Shown one piece after another: positions 26,796 to 34,932 of a stretch of DNA of 61,695 bases; the first letter of the stretch is position 1, and each line of letters starts with the position of its first letter. Location of the stretch: the NCBI RefSeq assembly GCF_009650995.1, contig NZ_WHVV01000016.1, forward strand, positions 1 to 61,695. Direction: 5' to 3'. This DNA comes from Sporosarcina cascadiensis (GTDB lineage Bacteria > Bacillota > Bacilli > Bacillales_A > Planococcaceae). The position numbers were made by a program, and so were the translations under genes. The notes below the pieces were generated by a model. The model saw only the letters and a program-made list of their open reading frames with translations, was not told where the DNA came from and ran no database searches.

Positions 26796-27482
26796 GTGAC
26801 AATACGAAATTGGGTTAAATTTTTCTTGCGAGCTATGGCAATCGGCGGTGGGATTACAGCCATTGTCGGCTTAATCGTACGTTGGAACTTCTTTTTTGGA
26901 TATATACAGGCAGGCGAAATATGGCAGTTTCTCGGCGCGTTCCTATGGATGATTTTTTTAGGTTTCACCATGAGTGTCGTGGCACAAATGGGCTTTTTTG
27001 CGTATTTGACAGTTCACCAATTCGGTGTGAATATGTTCCGTACCTTAACGTTATGGAACTGGGTACAGATGTTGATCATCGTGGTTGTGCTGTTTGACCT
27101 GGTAGTATTCCGATTTAAATTATCACAGGCAAGTACAGGACAGACATTCTTGTATATCTTCCTGCTTCTCACATTGGTTGCGGTATCCGCAGTGACCGCT
27201 TATTTCAAAGCACAGTGGACAAAGAAACATGCACTCATTTCCGCGCTGTTCTTTATGATCGTCATCACGACGCTCGAATGGCTGCCGGCTTTGATGGTCC
27301 AATCTGGCAACAGAGATGAATGGGTCACGATCCTTTTATTCCCGCTGCTTGCAGTAAATGCTTATCAATTGCTCATTTTGCCGAAATATAACAGGCAGTC
27401 GGATATTGACAAAGCAGAGCTGGACAAGCGACGCATTGAACGAAAGAAAGTAAAGCTGCAAAAATCGGCTAAAGCCAAATAA
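26796..27482 (+). CDS. kbaA: KinB-signalling activation protein KbaA
   Basis: A 228-residue membrane protein with about six helices and a basic C-terminal tail (KRRIERKKVKLQK). The sequence start VTIRNWVKFFLRAMAIGG and the position between gerD and the end of the sporulation block match KbaA, which in B. subtilis activates the KinB branch of the sporulation phosphorelay. The start is GTG with AAGGGG 9 bases upstream. Confidence 0.87.
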   Translation: MTIRNWVKFFLRAMAIGGGITAIVGLIVRWNFFFGYIQAGEIWQFLGAFLWMIFLGFTMSVVAQMGFFAYLTVHQFGVNMFRTLTLWNWVQMLIIVVVLFDLVVFRFKLSQASTGQTFLYIFLLLTLVAVSAVTAYFKAQWTKKHALISALFFMIVITTLEWLPALMVQSGNRDEWVTILLFPLLAVNAYQLLILPKYNRQSDIDKAELDKRRIERKKVKLQKSAKAK

Positions 27483-27520
27483 AACCGATGGGAGTTCACA
27501 TCTCCCATCGGTTTTATTTT
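27481..27520. terminator. Bidirectional terminator between kbaA and the NodB-like gene
   Basis: A 14-bp perfect stem (27481-27494 with 27502-27515) carries an A run on one side and a T run on the other, so it can serve both converging genes. The stops of both genes touch it. Confidence 0.92.
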
Positions 27521-28179
27521 GGCAGCTTTTTAGTTTTAACAGAAGGCTGGAACAGTAAATCTTCTACTGATTGAAATGGTCTGCTCGCCAATAAACGCTC
27601 AATATCTTTAAGACGGACCCGCTCTTCACGATGATGAGGCACAGCAATAATCTCACCTTCAGTCTTTTTAGGCAAGTCGCCTCCGCTCCAATGCACAGTT
27701 GAGCCCAATGCATTGATTTCTGCTTCATTGACGGCCTGCAGCAGCGACTGCGGAAACACTTCATCGGTTGTGCGGAACCATAGCGGCTGGGCTTTGAAAG
27801 CCTCTTCAAACTGCTCGAGCTGCTGTATGAACAATGAAGTATTCTCCTCATATTTGCTGCCTTCCTGCCCCAGTAAAGCAACAGGAATAGAACGTTTCTT
27901 GATTTTCTCGACGATATGAGGGAAACGCAGTGCCCAGTCACTATCTATAAAAAGGAGAGGATATGGCTGTGACAGCTGGTCCACAAGCTCTTCAATTTCC
28001 TGCTCACCAAATGAAATATCAATTGTGGCGGCTGAGCCTTGAACACCTTTTACGATAACTGCCGGATGCTCTGCTAGGCGAAAAACTGCTGTTAAAGAAG
28101 AAGGCTGTGCGGTAATTTTGGGCAGGTACAAAATGAATAATAGACTAAGCATAGAAATTAGGATGATTTTCTTCAGCAT
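27514..28179 (-). CDS. Secreted NodB-fold-like protein lacking deacetylase motifs
   Basis: About 221 residues with a signal-anchor (MLKKIILISMLSLLFILYL). The order of segments resembles a polysaccharide deacetylase: AATIDISFGEQEIEELV where the TFDDG motif would be, a central PLWFRTTDEVFPQSLLQAV and a late GEIIAVPHHREER. The metal-binding Asp and His-x3-His residues are not there, so it should be catalytically dead if the relation is right. It occupies the place of pdaB in related genomes but on the other strand. AAGGAG lies 7 bases before ATG 28179. The relation is inference. Confidence 0.6.
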   Translation of the reverse strand: MLKKIILISMLSLLFILYLPKITAQPSSLTAVFRLAEHPAVIVKGVQGSAATIDISFGEQEIEELVDQLSQPYPLLFIDSDWALRFPHIVEKIKKRSIPVALLGQEGSKYEENTSLFIQQLEQFEEAFKAQPLWFRTTDEVFPQSLLQAVNEAEINALGSTVHWSGGDLPKKTEGEIIAVPHHREERVRLKDIERLLASRPFQSVEDLLFQPSVKTKKLPK

Positions 28180-28330
28180 ACTGATCTCCTTATGACAGTA
28201 AAGTATCAATCACCCCCCGGTGTGATTGCGTCTGGAAGTTAATCGTGCAGGCATGATTAACTTCCTCCAAAATGTTTACAAACGCCGGAGGCTGTACATG
28301 GATTCCGATAAAATATTATATGAAAAAGTC

Positions 28331-28360
28331 TTGACGCATATGATGAGTAAGCTATATAAT
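28331..28360 (+). promoter_or_regulatory. Strong sigma-A promoter of the tRNA cluster
   Basis: TTGACG (28331-28336) and TATAAT (28355-28360), spaced by 18 bases, lie about 100 bases before tRNA-Asn. The region 28180-28460 otherwise holds no gene that I can support. Confidence 0.75.
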
Positions 28361-28460
28361 AAAAAAAGTTCGAGGTATTATATAAAAAAGGTTGCACATA
28401 CTTAGTAAGCGTGATAAAATGATTTTTGTCGTCAAAGATAATAACTAACAATTTAACTAT

Positions 28461-28535
28461 TCCGCAGTAGCTCAGTGGTAGAGCAATCGGCTGTTAACCG
28501 ATCGGTCGTAAGTTCGAATCTTACCTGCGGAGCCA
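28461..28535 (+). tRNA. tRNA-Asn (GTT)
   Basis: Full cloverleaf with acceptor arms TCCGCAG/CTGCGGA, anticodon GTT at 28493-28495, T-loop GTTCGAATC and an encoded CCA end. Confidence 0.96.
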
Positions 28536-28542
28536 TTTTTAT

Positions 28543-28618
28543 GCTTCCATAGCTCAGCAGGTAGAGTGCTTCCATGGTAAGGAAGAGGTCGCCGGTTCGA
28601 GCCCGGCTGGAAGCTCCA
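28543..28618 (+). tRNA. tRNA-Thr (GGT)
   Basis: Acceptor arms GCTTCCA/TGGAAGC, anticodon stem CTTCC/GGAAG with GGT at 28576-28578, T-loop GTTCGAGCC and an encoded CCA. Confidence 0.96.
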
Positions 28619-28636
28619 TGAGAACATTCTTATTCT

Positions 28637-28711
28637 GGCCCCTTGGTCAAGCGGTTAAGACACCGCCCTTTCACGGCGGTATCACGGGTTCGAATCCCGT
28701 AGGGGTCACCA
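28637..28711 (+). tRNA. tRNA-Glu (TTC)
   Basis: Acceptor arms GGCCCCT/AGGGGTC, anticodon TTC at 28670-28672 within CCGCC/GGCGG, T-loop GTTCGAATC and an encoded CCA. Confidence 0.96.
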
Positions 28712-29094
28712 ACTTATTCTAAAGCGAAGCTTATCGTAAGGAAGGCATCCTAAAATCACCGCATCGTGCGGTAACGGATGCATGACCTACATCCTGTAGG
28801 CCCGAGCGAGCAGAACAAGGAAGCAATCGAGAGAAAGAAGGAGCGTACCTAAAGTACGTGACTGACTTAAAGGATCTTCGATTAAGAACGCCACGTCCTG
28901 TGGCAACATCGAAGTCAGCACTTCCTGTGCAAGCGACGCAGTAATGCGAAGCTTATCGCAATCCCGTTAAAATTGGGAGAAGCGAGCAGAACAAGGAAGC
29001 AATCGAGAGAAAGAAGGAGCGTACCTAAAAGTACGTGACTGACTGAGCGAGTGCAGCTGACGCAGTAATGCGAAGCTTATCGAAATTTTAACAC
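28712..29094. repeat. Repeat- and hairpin-rich spacer between tRNA-Glu and tRNA-Tyr
   Basis: A 63/64-bp direct repeat occurs at 28805-28867 and 28981-29044 (one inserted A is the only difference) and holds a CGTAC/GTACG hairpin. A second repeat of 24 bp is at 28935-28958 and 29059-29082, and its GCGAAGCTTATCG core also appears at 28724. Hairpins with NTCCT loops lie at 28786-28800, 28890-28904 and 28918-28930. No ORF fits. It looks like two units of a dispersed element inserted within the tRNA operon. Confidence 0.85.
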
Positions 29095-29179
29095 GGTGGG
29101 GTAGCGAAGTGGCTAAACGCGGCGGACTGTAAATCCGCTCCCTCCGGGTTCGGCGGTTCGAATCCGTCCCCCACCACCA
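29095..29179 (+). tRNA. tRNA-Tyr (GTA)
   Basis: Acceptor arms GGTGGGG/CCCCACC, anticodon GTA at 29129-29131, a long variable arm as expected for bacterial Tyr, and an encoded CCA. Confidence 0.96.
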
Positions 29180-29225
29180 TGTTTGTTTTACTTGTTACCT
29201 TTTTAACCATAACCAAGCAACACGT

Positions 29226-29300
29226 TGGGGTATAGCCAAGCGGTAAGGCAACGGACTTTGACTCCGTCACTCGTTGGTTCGAATCCAGCTACCCCAGCCA
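29226..29300 (+). tRNA. tRNA-Gln (TTG)
   Basis: Acceptor arms TGGGGTA/TACCCCA, anticodon TTG at 29258-29260, T-loop GTTCGAATC and an encoded CCA. Confidence 0.96.
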
Positions 29301-29350
29301 TTTTACCTTTCGATATAGTGCTTATATTACAATTAAAAAGAAATATGACG

Positions 29351-29387
29351 AATCCTTATTATTTCACAATAATGAAGGGTTTTTTTG
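29351..29387 (+). terminator. Terminator of the tRNA cluster
   Basis: An imperfect stem (AATCCTTATTATT with AATAATGAAGGGTT, one bulge) is followed by a seven-T run. Confidence 0.8.
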
Positions 29388-29471
29388 TGATTTAATTTTG
29401 TTTAACATCTAGAAGAGAATGGATAATGGTGTATAATAAATAATATTACGCATAGGTATTTTCTCTTGCAG

Positions 29472-31625
29472 ATGGAAAAGAAAATATACAAATATAGGGA
29501 TTGTGATATAGATATGCAGCGTTTTTTAAAAGGAATGGAAAAGTTCGCCGACCCAGATAGTGAATTAGGTATACAAAAAACCCTTGGGGATATTGCTTAT
29601 ACTTTAGAGCAGGCAGCGATTGTTTCTATTACTGATTCCCAAGGTACAATCCGATATGCAAATGAACATTTTGAAAAGCTTTCCCAGTATTCTTTGGATG
29701 ATTTGATTGGCGCTAATCAGCGTATTGTCAATTCAGGCTATCATGACTCTTCTTTCTTTAAAGATATGTGGTCCACAATTGGAAGCGGAAAGACTTGGCG
29801 CGGTGACATACGAAACCGGAAAAAAGACGGCTCATTTTATTGGGTAGATACAACTATAGTTCCGTTTTTAAATAATAAAGGAAAACCCTATCAGTATATA
29901 TCTATCCGATACGATATTACAGCTAGAAAGTTAATGGAAGAAGAAATACGTAAAAGTGCAGAACTCTATGAAATCATTACGACAAACGCCTCCGACTTCA
30001 TTTCGGTTATTGATCGCGATGGGAAATTCAAATACGTATCTCCTTCATTTGGAAAGTTGCTGGGATATTCTCTGGACAGTCTGTATGAAGGTTCATTATT
30101 TTCTCTTATTTATAAGAAAGACCGTCAGAAAGCCAAGAAAAAAGTGTCTCAGTTTCGCGAGTATAATGGCGATACGATCAGTTTAGAATTTTCATTGCTC
30201 GACGTGAAGGGCGGCATCCATATAATGGAGGCTAAGCTGAACGAAGTGCATGGTTCGGTAGATTACGAGGATCAGTTGCTGATTGTTATGCGGGATGTAA
30301 CAGAACGGGTGAAGTCAGAAGAAAAGATTCGTTATTTGGTTTACAATGATCAGCTGACTTCTCTGATGAATCGCAACTCTTTCCGCGAGCAATTGGCGCT
30401 GGCATTTGAGCGGGCGCGTACCCGAAACCAAGTCTTTGCGCTCGTTCACATCAATATTGACAGGTTGCGCTATGCCAATGATTTGTTGGGGCATGAAGCG
30501 GGGGACTACTTGCTGGCGATGGTTGGCGAGCGCCTGAAGAAAAAAACGGGTCCGGAAAGTTTGCTGGCTCGAATTGCGGGAGATGAGTTTGCATTCATCG
30601 TTACAGGATTAACGGAAGAAACTGATATTTACAATTATGCAGAAGATATCCGTTTATATTTGGAAAAACCGATTCAAGTCGGCCGGCAATCTTACACGCT
30701 GTCGATCAGCTGCGGTATTTCCATGTATCCCGAGCATGCGAATCAGCCTTCTGAAATGGTCACCAAAGCCACATTGGCCCTTGGTAAAGTGAAAATGCGG
30801 GGCGGCGGAGACAGTGAGATGTATCAGCATGGCACTTCTAAAATGTCGTTAGAGCGAATATTATTGGAAAATGAATTGCGGAAAAGTGTTCAGCAGCAGC
30901 ATTTTTATTTGGAATATCAGCCTAAAGTAATTTTAAGCACAGGTGAACTCGCGGGAGTAGAAGCTCTGGTCCGATGGAAACATCCGGATCTAGGAATTAT
31001 ACCGCCAATGAAGTTTATTCCTCTTGCAGAAGAAACTAAAATCATTGTTCCGCTTGGCGAATGGATTTTACGAGAAGTTTGCAGACGTGCGGCAGAAGAG
31101 CTTGCTGAAAATTCTTTTTGCAAGTTTGCGGTTAACGTTTCGACTGTTCAAATGAAGGAAGACGGCTTTGTAGATTCGGTGTTTCAGATCATGGAGGAAT
31201 TCGGTGTACCTGCTGAAATGCTAGAGCTGGAGTTGACGGAAAGTTCTTTTATGGATATGGAAGGAATGAAAGATTCCATACAAAAGCTTCGGAGTGCCGG
31301 TATTACAATTGCAATCGATGATTTTGGGACAGGGTACAGCACGTTCAGTTATATTAAAGAGCTGCCTGCCGATACATTGAAAATCGATATGGCGTTTGTG
31401 CGGGATATTTTAGAAAATGAAAACAGTCAGGCAATCGTAAAGGCGATTGTCACCCTTGCCGATACAGCGGGGTTAAATGTAGTAGCAGAAGGCATCGAAT
31501 TGCAGGAACAGTCAGATATGCTGTACCGTCTGGGATGCAGAGAAGGACAGGGGTATTATTTTGGACGACCGACTATGTTATTGGAAGCGAAAGAGACACG
31601 GGAGAGCCGGATGAGAGACAGCTGA
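29472..31625 (+). CDS. PAS-PAS-GGDEF-EAL cyclic-di-GMP protein
   Basis: About 717 residues. PAS 1 (about 45-155, ITDSQGTIRYANEHFEKLS), PAS 2 (about 165-285, VIDRDGKFKYVSPSF), GGDEF (about 290-455) and EAL (about 465-705). The cyclase site reads IAGDEF instead of GGDEF, and the RxxD inhibitory site is absent. The EAL domain keeps EALVRW, ELTES, IDDFGTGYS and VAEGIE, so phosphodiesterase activity is likely. No membrane segment is seen. The start is uncertain: ATG 29472 lacks a good site, and ATG 29514 is an option. It ends 14 bases before rocF and is probably co-transcribed with it. Confidence 0.88.
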   Translation: MEKKIYKYRDCDIDMQRFLKGMEKFADPDSELGIQKTLGDIAYTLEQAAIVSITDSQGTIRYANEHFEKLSQYSLDDLIGANQRIVNSGYHDSSFFKDMWSTIGSGKTWRGDIRNRKKDGSFYWVDTTIVPFLNNKGKPYQYISIRYDITARKLMEEEIRKSAELYEIITTNASDFISVIDRDGKFKYVSPSFGKLLGYSLDSLYEGSLFSLIYKKDRQKAKKKVSQFREYNGDTISLEFSLLDVKGGIHIMEAKLNEVHGSVDYEDQLLIVMRDVTERVKSEEKIRYLVYNDQLTSLMNRNSFREQLALAFERARTRNQVFALVHINIDRLRYANDLLGHEAGDYLLAMVGERLKKKTGPESLLARIAGDEFAFIVTGLTEETDIYNYAEDIRLYLEKPIQVGRQSYTLSISCGISMYPEHANQPSEMVTKATLALGKVKMRGGGDSEMYQHGTSKMSLERILLENELRKSVQQQHFYLEYQPKVILSTGELAGVEALVRWKHPDLGIIPPMKFIPLAEETKIIVPLGEWILREVCRRAAEELAENSFCKFAVNVSTVQMKEDGFVDSVFQIMEEFGVPAEMLELELTESSFMDMEGMKDSIQKLRSAGITIAIDDFGTGYSTFSYIKELPADTLKIDMAFVRDILENENSQAIVKAIVTLADTAGLNVVAEGIELQEQSDMLYRLGCREGQGYYFGRPTMLLEAKETRESRMRDS

Positions 31626-31639
31626 AGGAGGAGTTGCTG

Positions 31640-32545
31640 ATGCGTGAACTGAATATTTCGATGATCGGTGTACCGTTGGATTTTGGTCAGAGCCGCCGGG
31701 GAGTAGATATGGGTCCGAGTGCTATTCGATATGCGGGTGCCGCCGAGCGCCTGAAAGATCTAGGATGCCGGGTGACAGATGAAGGAAATATCGCGATTTC
31801 CGCAGTTCAGGAAAATCATTGTTTTGATTCCGGTCTGAAGAATTTACAGGAAGTCACGTCAGCGACGGAAGAACTGGCCGCAGCTGTTTCGCGCATTGTA
31901 AAAGAAAAAAGGTTCCCTCTGGTTCTGGGCGGAGATCACAGTATAGCGATTGGGACGCTTGCCGGTTTAGCTGCACACTATCAGAATTTAGGAGTTATTT
32001 GGTATGATGCGCATGCAGATCTGAACACAAGTGAAACATCCCCTTCCGGCAATATCCACGGGATGCCGTTGGCTGTCAGTATAGGACTTGGCCATGAAAA
32101 TTTAGTCAATGTACATCACGAGGGTGCAAAGGTTGATCCTCGGAACATTGTTATTATCGGAGCACGGGCTTTAGATCCGGGCGAACGAAAGCTGATCAAA
32201 GAAAAAGGCGTAAAAGTTTTCACAATGCATGAGATTGATCGATATGGCATGACCGCGGTGATACAGCAAACGCTGGACTACTTGGCATCACGACAGGTAG
32301 ACGGTGTCCACCTTTCATTAGATTTAGACGGGCTCGATCCTCTTTATGCTCCTGGAGTTGGTACACCGGTGCCGGGCGGTATCACCTATCGGGAAAGTCA
32401 CTTGGCGATGGAGCTGCTCGAAGACGCGGGTGTAATTACTTCTGCTGAATTTGTTGAAGTAAATCCAATCCTCGACAAATATAATAAAACAGCAGATGTG
32501 GCAGTGGGATTGATGGGTTCATTATTCGGTGAAAAATTATTATGA
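31640..32545 (+). CDS. rocF: Arginase
   Basis: A 301-residue ureohydrolase that splits arginine into ornithine and urea. The two-manganese ligands are visible in LGGDHSIAIG, YDAHADLNT and LSLDLDGLDP, and PGGITYRE and EVNPILD are conserved. The in-frame extension upstream is rejected because AAGGAGGAG lies 6 bases before ATG 31640. In related genomes arginase also sits near sigW. Here it directly follows a cyclic-di-GMP protein gene. Confidence 0.95.
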   Translation: MRELNISMIGVPLDFGQSRRGVDMGPSAIRYAGAAERLKDLGCRVTDEGNIAISAVQENHCFDSGLKNLQEVTSATEELAAAVSRIVKEKRFPLVLGGDHSIAIGTLAGLAAHYQNLGVIWYDAHADLNTSETSPSGNIHGMPLAVSIGLGHENLVNVHHEGAKVDPRNIVIIGARALDPGERKLIKEKGVKVFTMHEIDRYGMTAVIQQTLDYLASRQVDGVHLSLDLDGLDPLYAPGVGTPVPGGITYRESHLAMELLEDAGVITSAEFVEVNPILDKYNKTADVAVGLMGSLFGEKLL

Positions 32546-32660
32546 TTACAGGAGTGGCTGAAGCTTATTGGTTTCGGTCATTTTTTTTGTGGAGATTTTC
32601 CTATCACCAACCGACCGAAAAATGATATTGTAGTAGTGGACATAAAAAGAAAAGAAAAAG

Positions 32661-32686
32661 TGAAACCAAATGAAGCCTGTAACGTA
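32661..32686 (+). promoter_or_regulatory. Sigma-W autoregulatory promoter
   Basis: TGAAAC (32661-32666), 16 bases, then CGTA (32683-32686): the exact sigma-W consensus, 40 bases before the sigW start. It implies that sigW-rsiW is autoactivated as in B. subtilis. Confidence 0.9.
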
Positions 32687-32725
32687 TATAAAGGGACAGC
32701 CGCATAGAGCGGAGGGTGAAGCCTA

Positions 32726-33289
32726 TTGGATGAATTGATTACAAAGCGTGTAAAAGAAGTGCTGGGTGGCAATCAGGAAGCCTTTGAAGAAATTGTCATT
32801 CATTTTCAGCATCGGCTGTATCAAGTATGTTACCGCATGCTGAATAACTCGGCAGAGGCAGAAGATATTGCGCAGGAAGCATTTGTGCGTGCGTATGTGA
32901 ATTTGGAAACGTACGATCAAAAGCGGAAGTTTTCCACTTGGCTATACCGGATTGCGACCAATCTGTGCATTGACCGCATCCGCAAGAAGAAACCGGATTA
33001 TTATTTAGACGCAGAAGTGCCGGGTACACAAGGGTTAGATATGTATTCGCAAATCGCAGCTGATCAGCAACTTCCGGAAGAAGAAGTGGAAAAGATGCAA
33101 ATGAAGGAACGTATCCAGTATGAAGTGAACAGGCTGCCCGATAAATACCGAACAATTATTATTTTGCGATATATGGAAGACCTACAGTTGCAGGAAATCG
33201 CTGATATCTTAGAAATGCCTTTAGGGACTGTCAAGACAAGAGTACACCGAGGGCGAGAAGCGCTTCGGCAACAAATGGGGAGTATGTAG
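32726..33289 (+). CDS. sigW: ECF sigma factor SigW
   Basis: A 187-residue ECF sigma. Region 2 has AEDIAQEAFVRAYVNLETYD and FSTWLYRIATNLCIDRIRKK; region 4 has LQLQEIADILEMPLGTVKTR. It drives genes against antimicrobial peptides and envelope stress. The start is TTG, with GGAGGG 9 bases before it. The sigma-W promoter upstream, the following rsiW and the nearby cdaA-cdaR-glmM genes make the assignment firm. Confidence 0.95.
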   Translation: MDELITKRVKEVLGGNQEAFEEIVIHFQHRLYQVCYRMLNNSAEAEDIAQEAFVRAYVNLETYDQKRKFSTWLYRIATNLCIDRIRKKKPDYYLDAEVPGTQGLDMYSQIAADQQLPEEEVEKMQMKERIQYEVNRLPDKYRTIIILRYMEDLQLQEIADILEMPLGTVKTRVHRGREALRQQMGSM

Positions 33290-33301
33290 GAGGTTGGATT
33301 C

Positions 33302-33937
33302 ATGGAAAAATGTCCTAAACATGTTGTCCATTATATGCATGCGTTGTTAGATGGTGAAATTACAAATGAAGAAGAAAAAATCTTAACAGAGCACATTAGC
33401 ACATGTGATGAATGCCGAAATATGATGGAAGAGCTGGAACAGACAGTGAACTTATTCAGCAGTGTCGAAACTGTTCAGGCGCCTTCAGGCTTTGTAAGCG
33501 GAGTAACAGCAAGATTGCCTCAGCAAAATGTGAAAAAGGGGCCGAAGAAATGGCTGCGGCAGCATCCTATGATGGCAGCGGCTGCACTGTTCCTGATTCT
33601 GATGAGTGCATCATTCTTCTCCAGTTTTGAAAATGAACAGCAATTTTCATTTACCAAACAGCCGAACGTAGTGGTGGAAGGTGAAACTGTGGTGGTGCCT
33701 GCCGGTGAAACCGTCAAAGGCGATCTTGTCGTGAAGAACGGTGATTTGCGCATTGAGGGAGAAGTCGATGGCAATGTAACAGTGATACGCGGTTCAAAGT
33801 TTATGGCTTCCACCGCTGTCATAACTGGTTCCAGTGAAGAAATCAACGAAGTATTCGACTGGCTCTGGTACAAAATAAAGTCTGTTGCAAGAGATGTGAT
33901 CCCTTCTTCCAAAGGGGATAAAGAGCAAACTGAATAA
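33302..33937 (+). CDS. rsiW: Anti-sigma-W factor RsiW
   Basis: A 211-residue membrane protein. The N-terminal zinc-binding anti-sigma domain has HISTCDEC (H-x3-C-x2-C) near residue 30. A membrane helix lies at about 89-107. The extracellular part has a short beta-rich bactofilin-like stretch (VVPAGETVKGDLVVKNGDL). RsiW holds SigW until cleaved by site-1 and site-2 proteases under envelope stress. It starts 12 bases after sigW with AGGAGG, in one operon. Confidence 0.93.
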   Translation: MEKCPKHVVHYMHALLDGEITNEEEKILTEHISTCDECRNMMEELEQTVNLFSSVETVQAPSGFVSGVTARLPQQNVKKGPKKWLRQHPMMAAAALFLILMSASFFSSFENEQQFSFTKQPNVVVEGETVVVPAGETVKGDLVVKNGDLRIEGEVDGNVTVIRGSKFMASTAVITGSSEEINEVFDWLWYKIKSVARDVIPSSKGDKEQTE

Positions 33938-33961
33938 GAGGTTGTAAACATTTATCAAGTG

Positions 33962-33997
33962 ATGCAGGAACAGGGTTTCCGGCATCATTTTTTTAAT
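33962..33997 (+). terminator. Terminator of sigW-rsiW
   Basis: TGATGC (33962-33967) pairs with GCATCA (33984-33989), with an inner GGAA/TTCC pair, followed by seven T residues. Confidence 0.8.
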
Positions 33998-34095
33998 GTC
34001 CAAAAAATAGAAGCATACCCTTAAGGTAGGCATGTAAGCTGGAAATTATGCTATACTGTATGAATAAGAACTTTTGTAAAAGGTAGGGGAAGCAC

Positions 34096-34932
34096 ATGCC
34101 GGTTTTGGAGCAGGTAACAACATTAGCACCAATGGAAATTTTGAAAAATATAGTGGATGTGCTTCTGGTTTGGTTCGTATTATATAAATTAATTACTATT
34201 ATTAAAGGCACAAAAGCAGTTCAGTTACTGAAAGGGATATTTGTTATCCTGATCGGTCGTTATGTGACGGAATGGCTGGGTTTAAATACGCTTCAGTGGA
34301 TAATGGAAGAAGTTCTCAGATGGGGTTTCTTAGCTGCAATCATTATATTCCAGCCGGAACTGCGCCGGGCCCTTGAGCAATTGGGAAGAGGCCGGCTGTT
34401 TGCGCGCACTGCCATGCAGGAAGAAGAAGAGCGCGATCGCTTAGTGAGTGCTTTCAGCAAATCGGTCAGTTATATGGCGAAGCGTCGGATCGGTGCTTTA
34501 ATTACAATTGAGAAAGAAACAGGTTTAAGCGAATATATTGAAACAGGAATCCCAATGAATTCGCATATTTCATCCGAATTGCTGATCAATATTTTCATTC
34601 CTAACACGCCGCTGCATGACGGGGCAGTTATTGTAACTAAAAACCGCATTGCCGCTGCAGCATGCTACCTGCCGTTGTCTGAAAGCCCATTCATCTCTAA
34701 AGAACTGGGTACACGCCACCGTGCAGCACTCGGCATCAGTGAAGTGACAGATGCCGTAACGATTATTGTATCTGAGGAAACGGGTGCAGTCAGCTTAACG
34801 GCGGACGGGGATATCAACCGTCATTTAGATATGGAGGAATTCGAAAAGTTATTGAGAATTTCATGGTTCGGCAGCGAAACTGGTCAAGCGGATACTTCTC
34901 TATGGAAGTGGGGGAAGAAAAATAATGGATAA
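34096..34932 (+). CDS. cdaA: Diadenylate cyclase CdaA
   Basis: A 278-residue membrane-bound c-di-AMP synthase: N-terminal membrane helices (about residues 13-92), a short coiled linker, then the DAC domain with the catalytic PLHDGAVIV near residue 172 and GTRHRAALGISE near residue 210. c-di-AMP controls potassium and osmolyte transport. GTAGGGGAAGC precedes the ATG. The stop overlaps cdaR by 8 bases, and the cdaA-cdaR-glmM order is conserved in Firmicutes. Confidence 0.95.
   Translation: MPVLEQVTTLAPMEILKNIVDVLLVWFVLYKLITIIKGTKAVQLLKGIFVILIGRYVTEWLGLNTLQWIMEEVLRWGFLAAIIIFQPELRRALEQLGRGRLFARTAMQEEEERDRLVSAFSKSVSYMAKRRIGALITIEKETGLSEYIETGIPMNSHISSELLINIFIPNTPLHDGAVIVTKNRIAAAACYLPLSESPFISKELGTRHRAALGISEVTDAVTIIVSEETGAVSLTADGDINRHLDMEEFEKLLRISWFGSETGQADTSLWKWGKKNNG

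Noticed and set aside
28257..28451. 64-codon minus-strand ORF before the tRNA genes
   Set aside because: It overlaps the strong tRNA promoter and has no site or recognisable product.
28805..29044. Two 63/64-bp direct repeats as a possible CRISPR array
   Set aside because: Only two copies, repeats too long, a 113-base gap, and no cas genes in the window.
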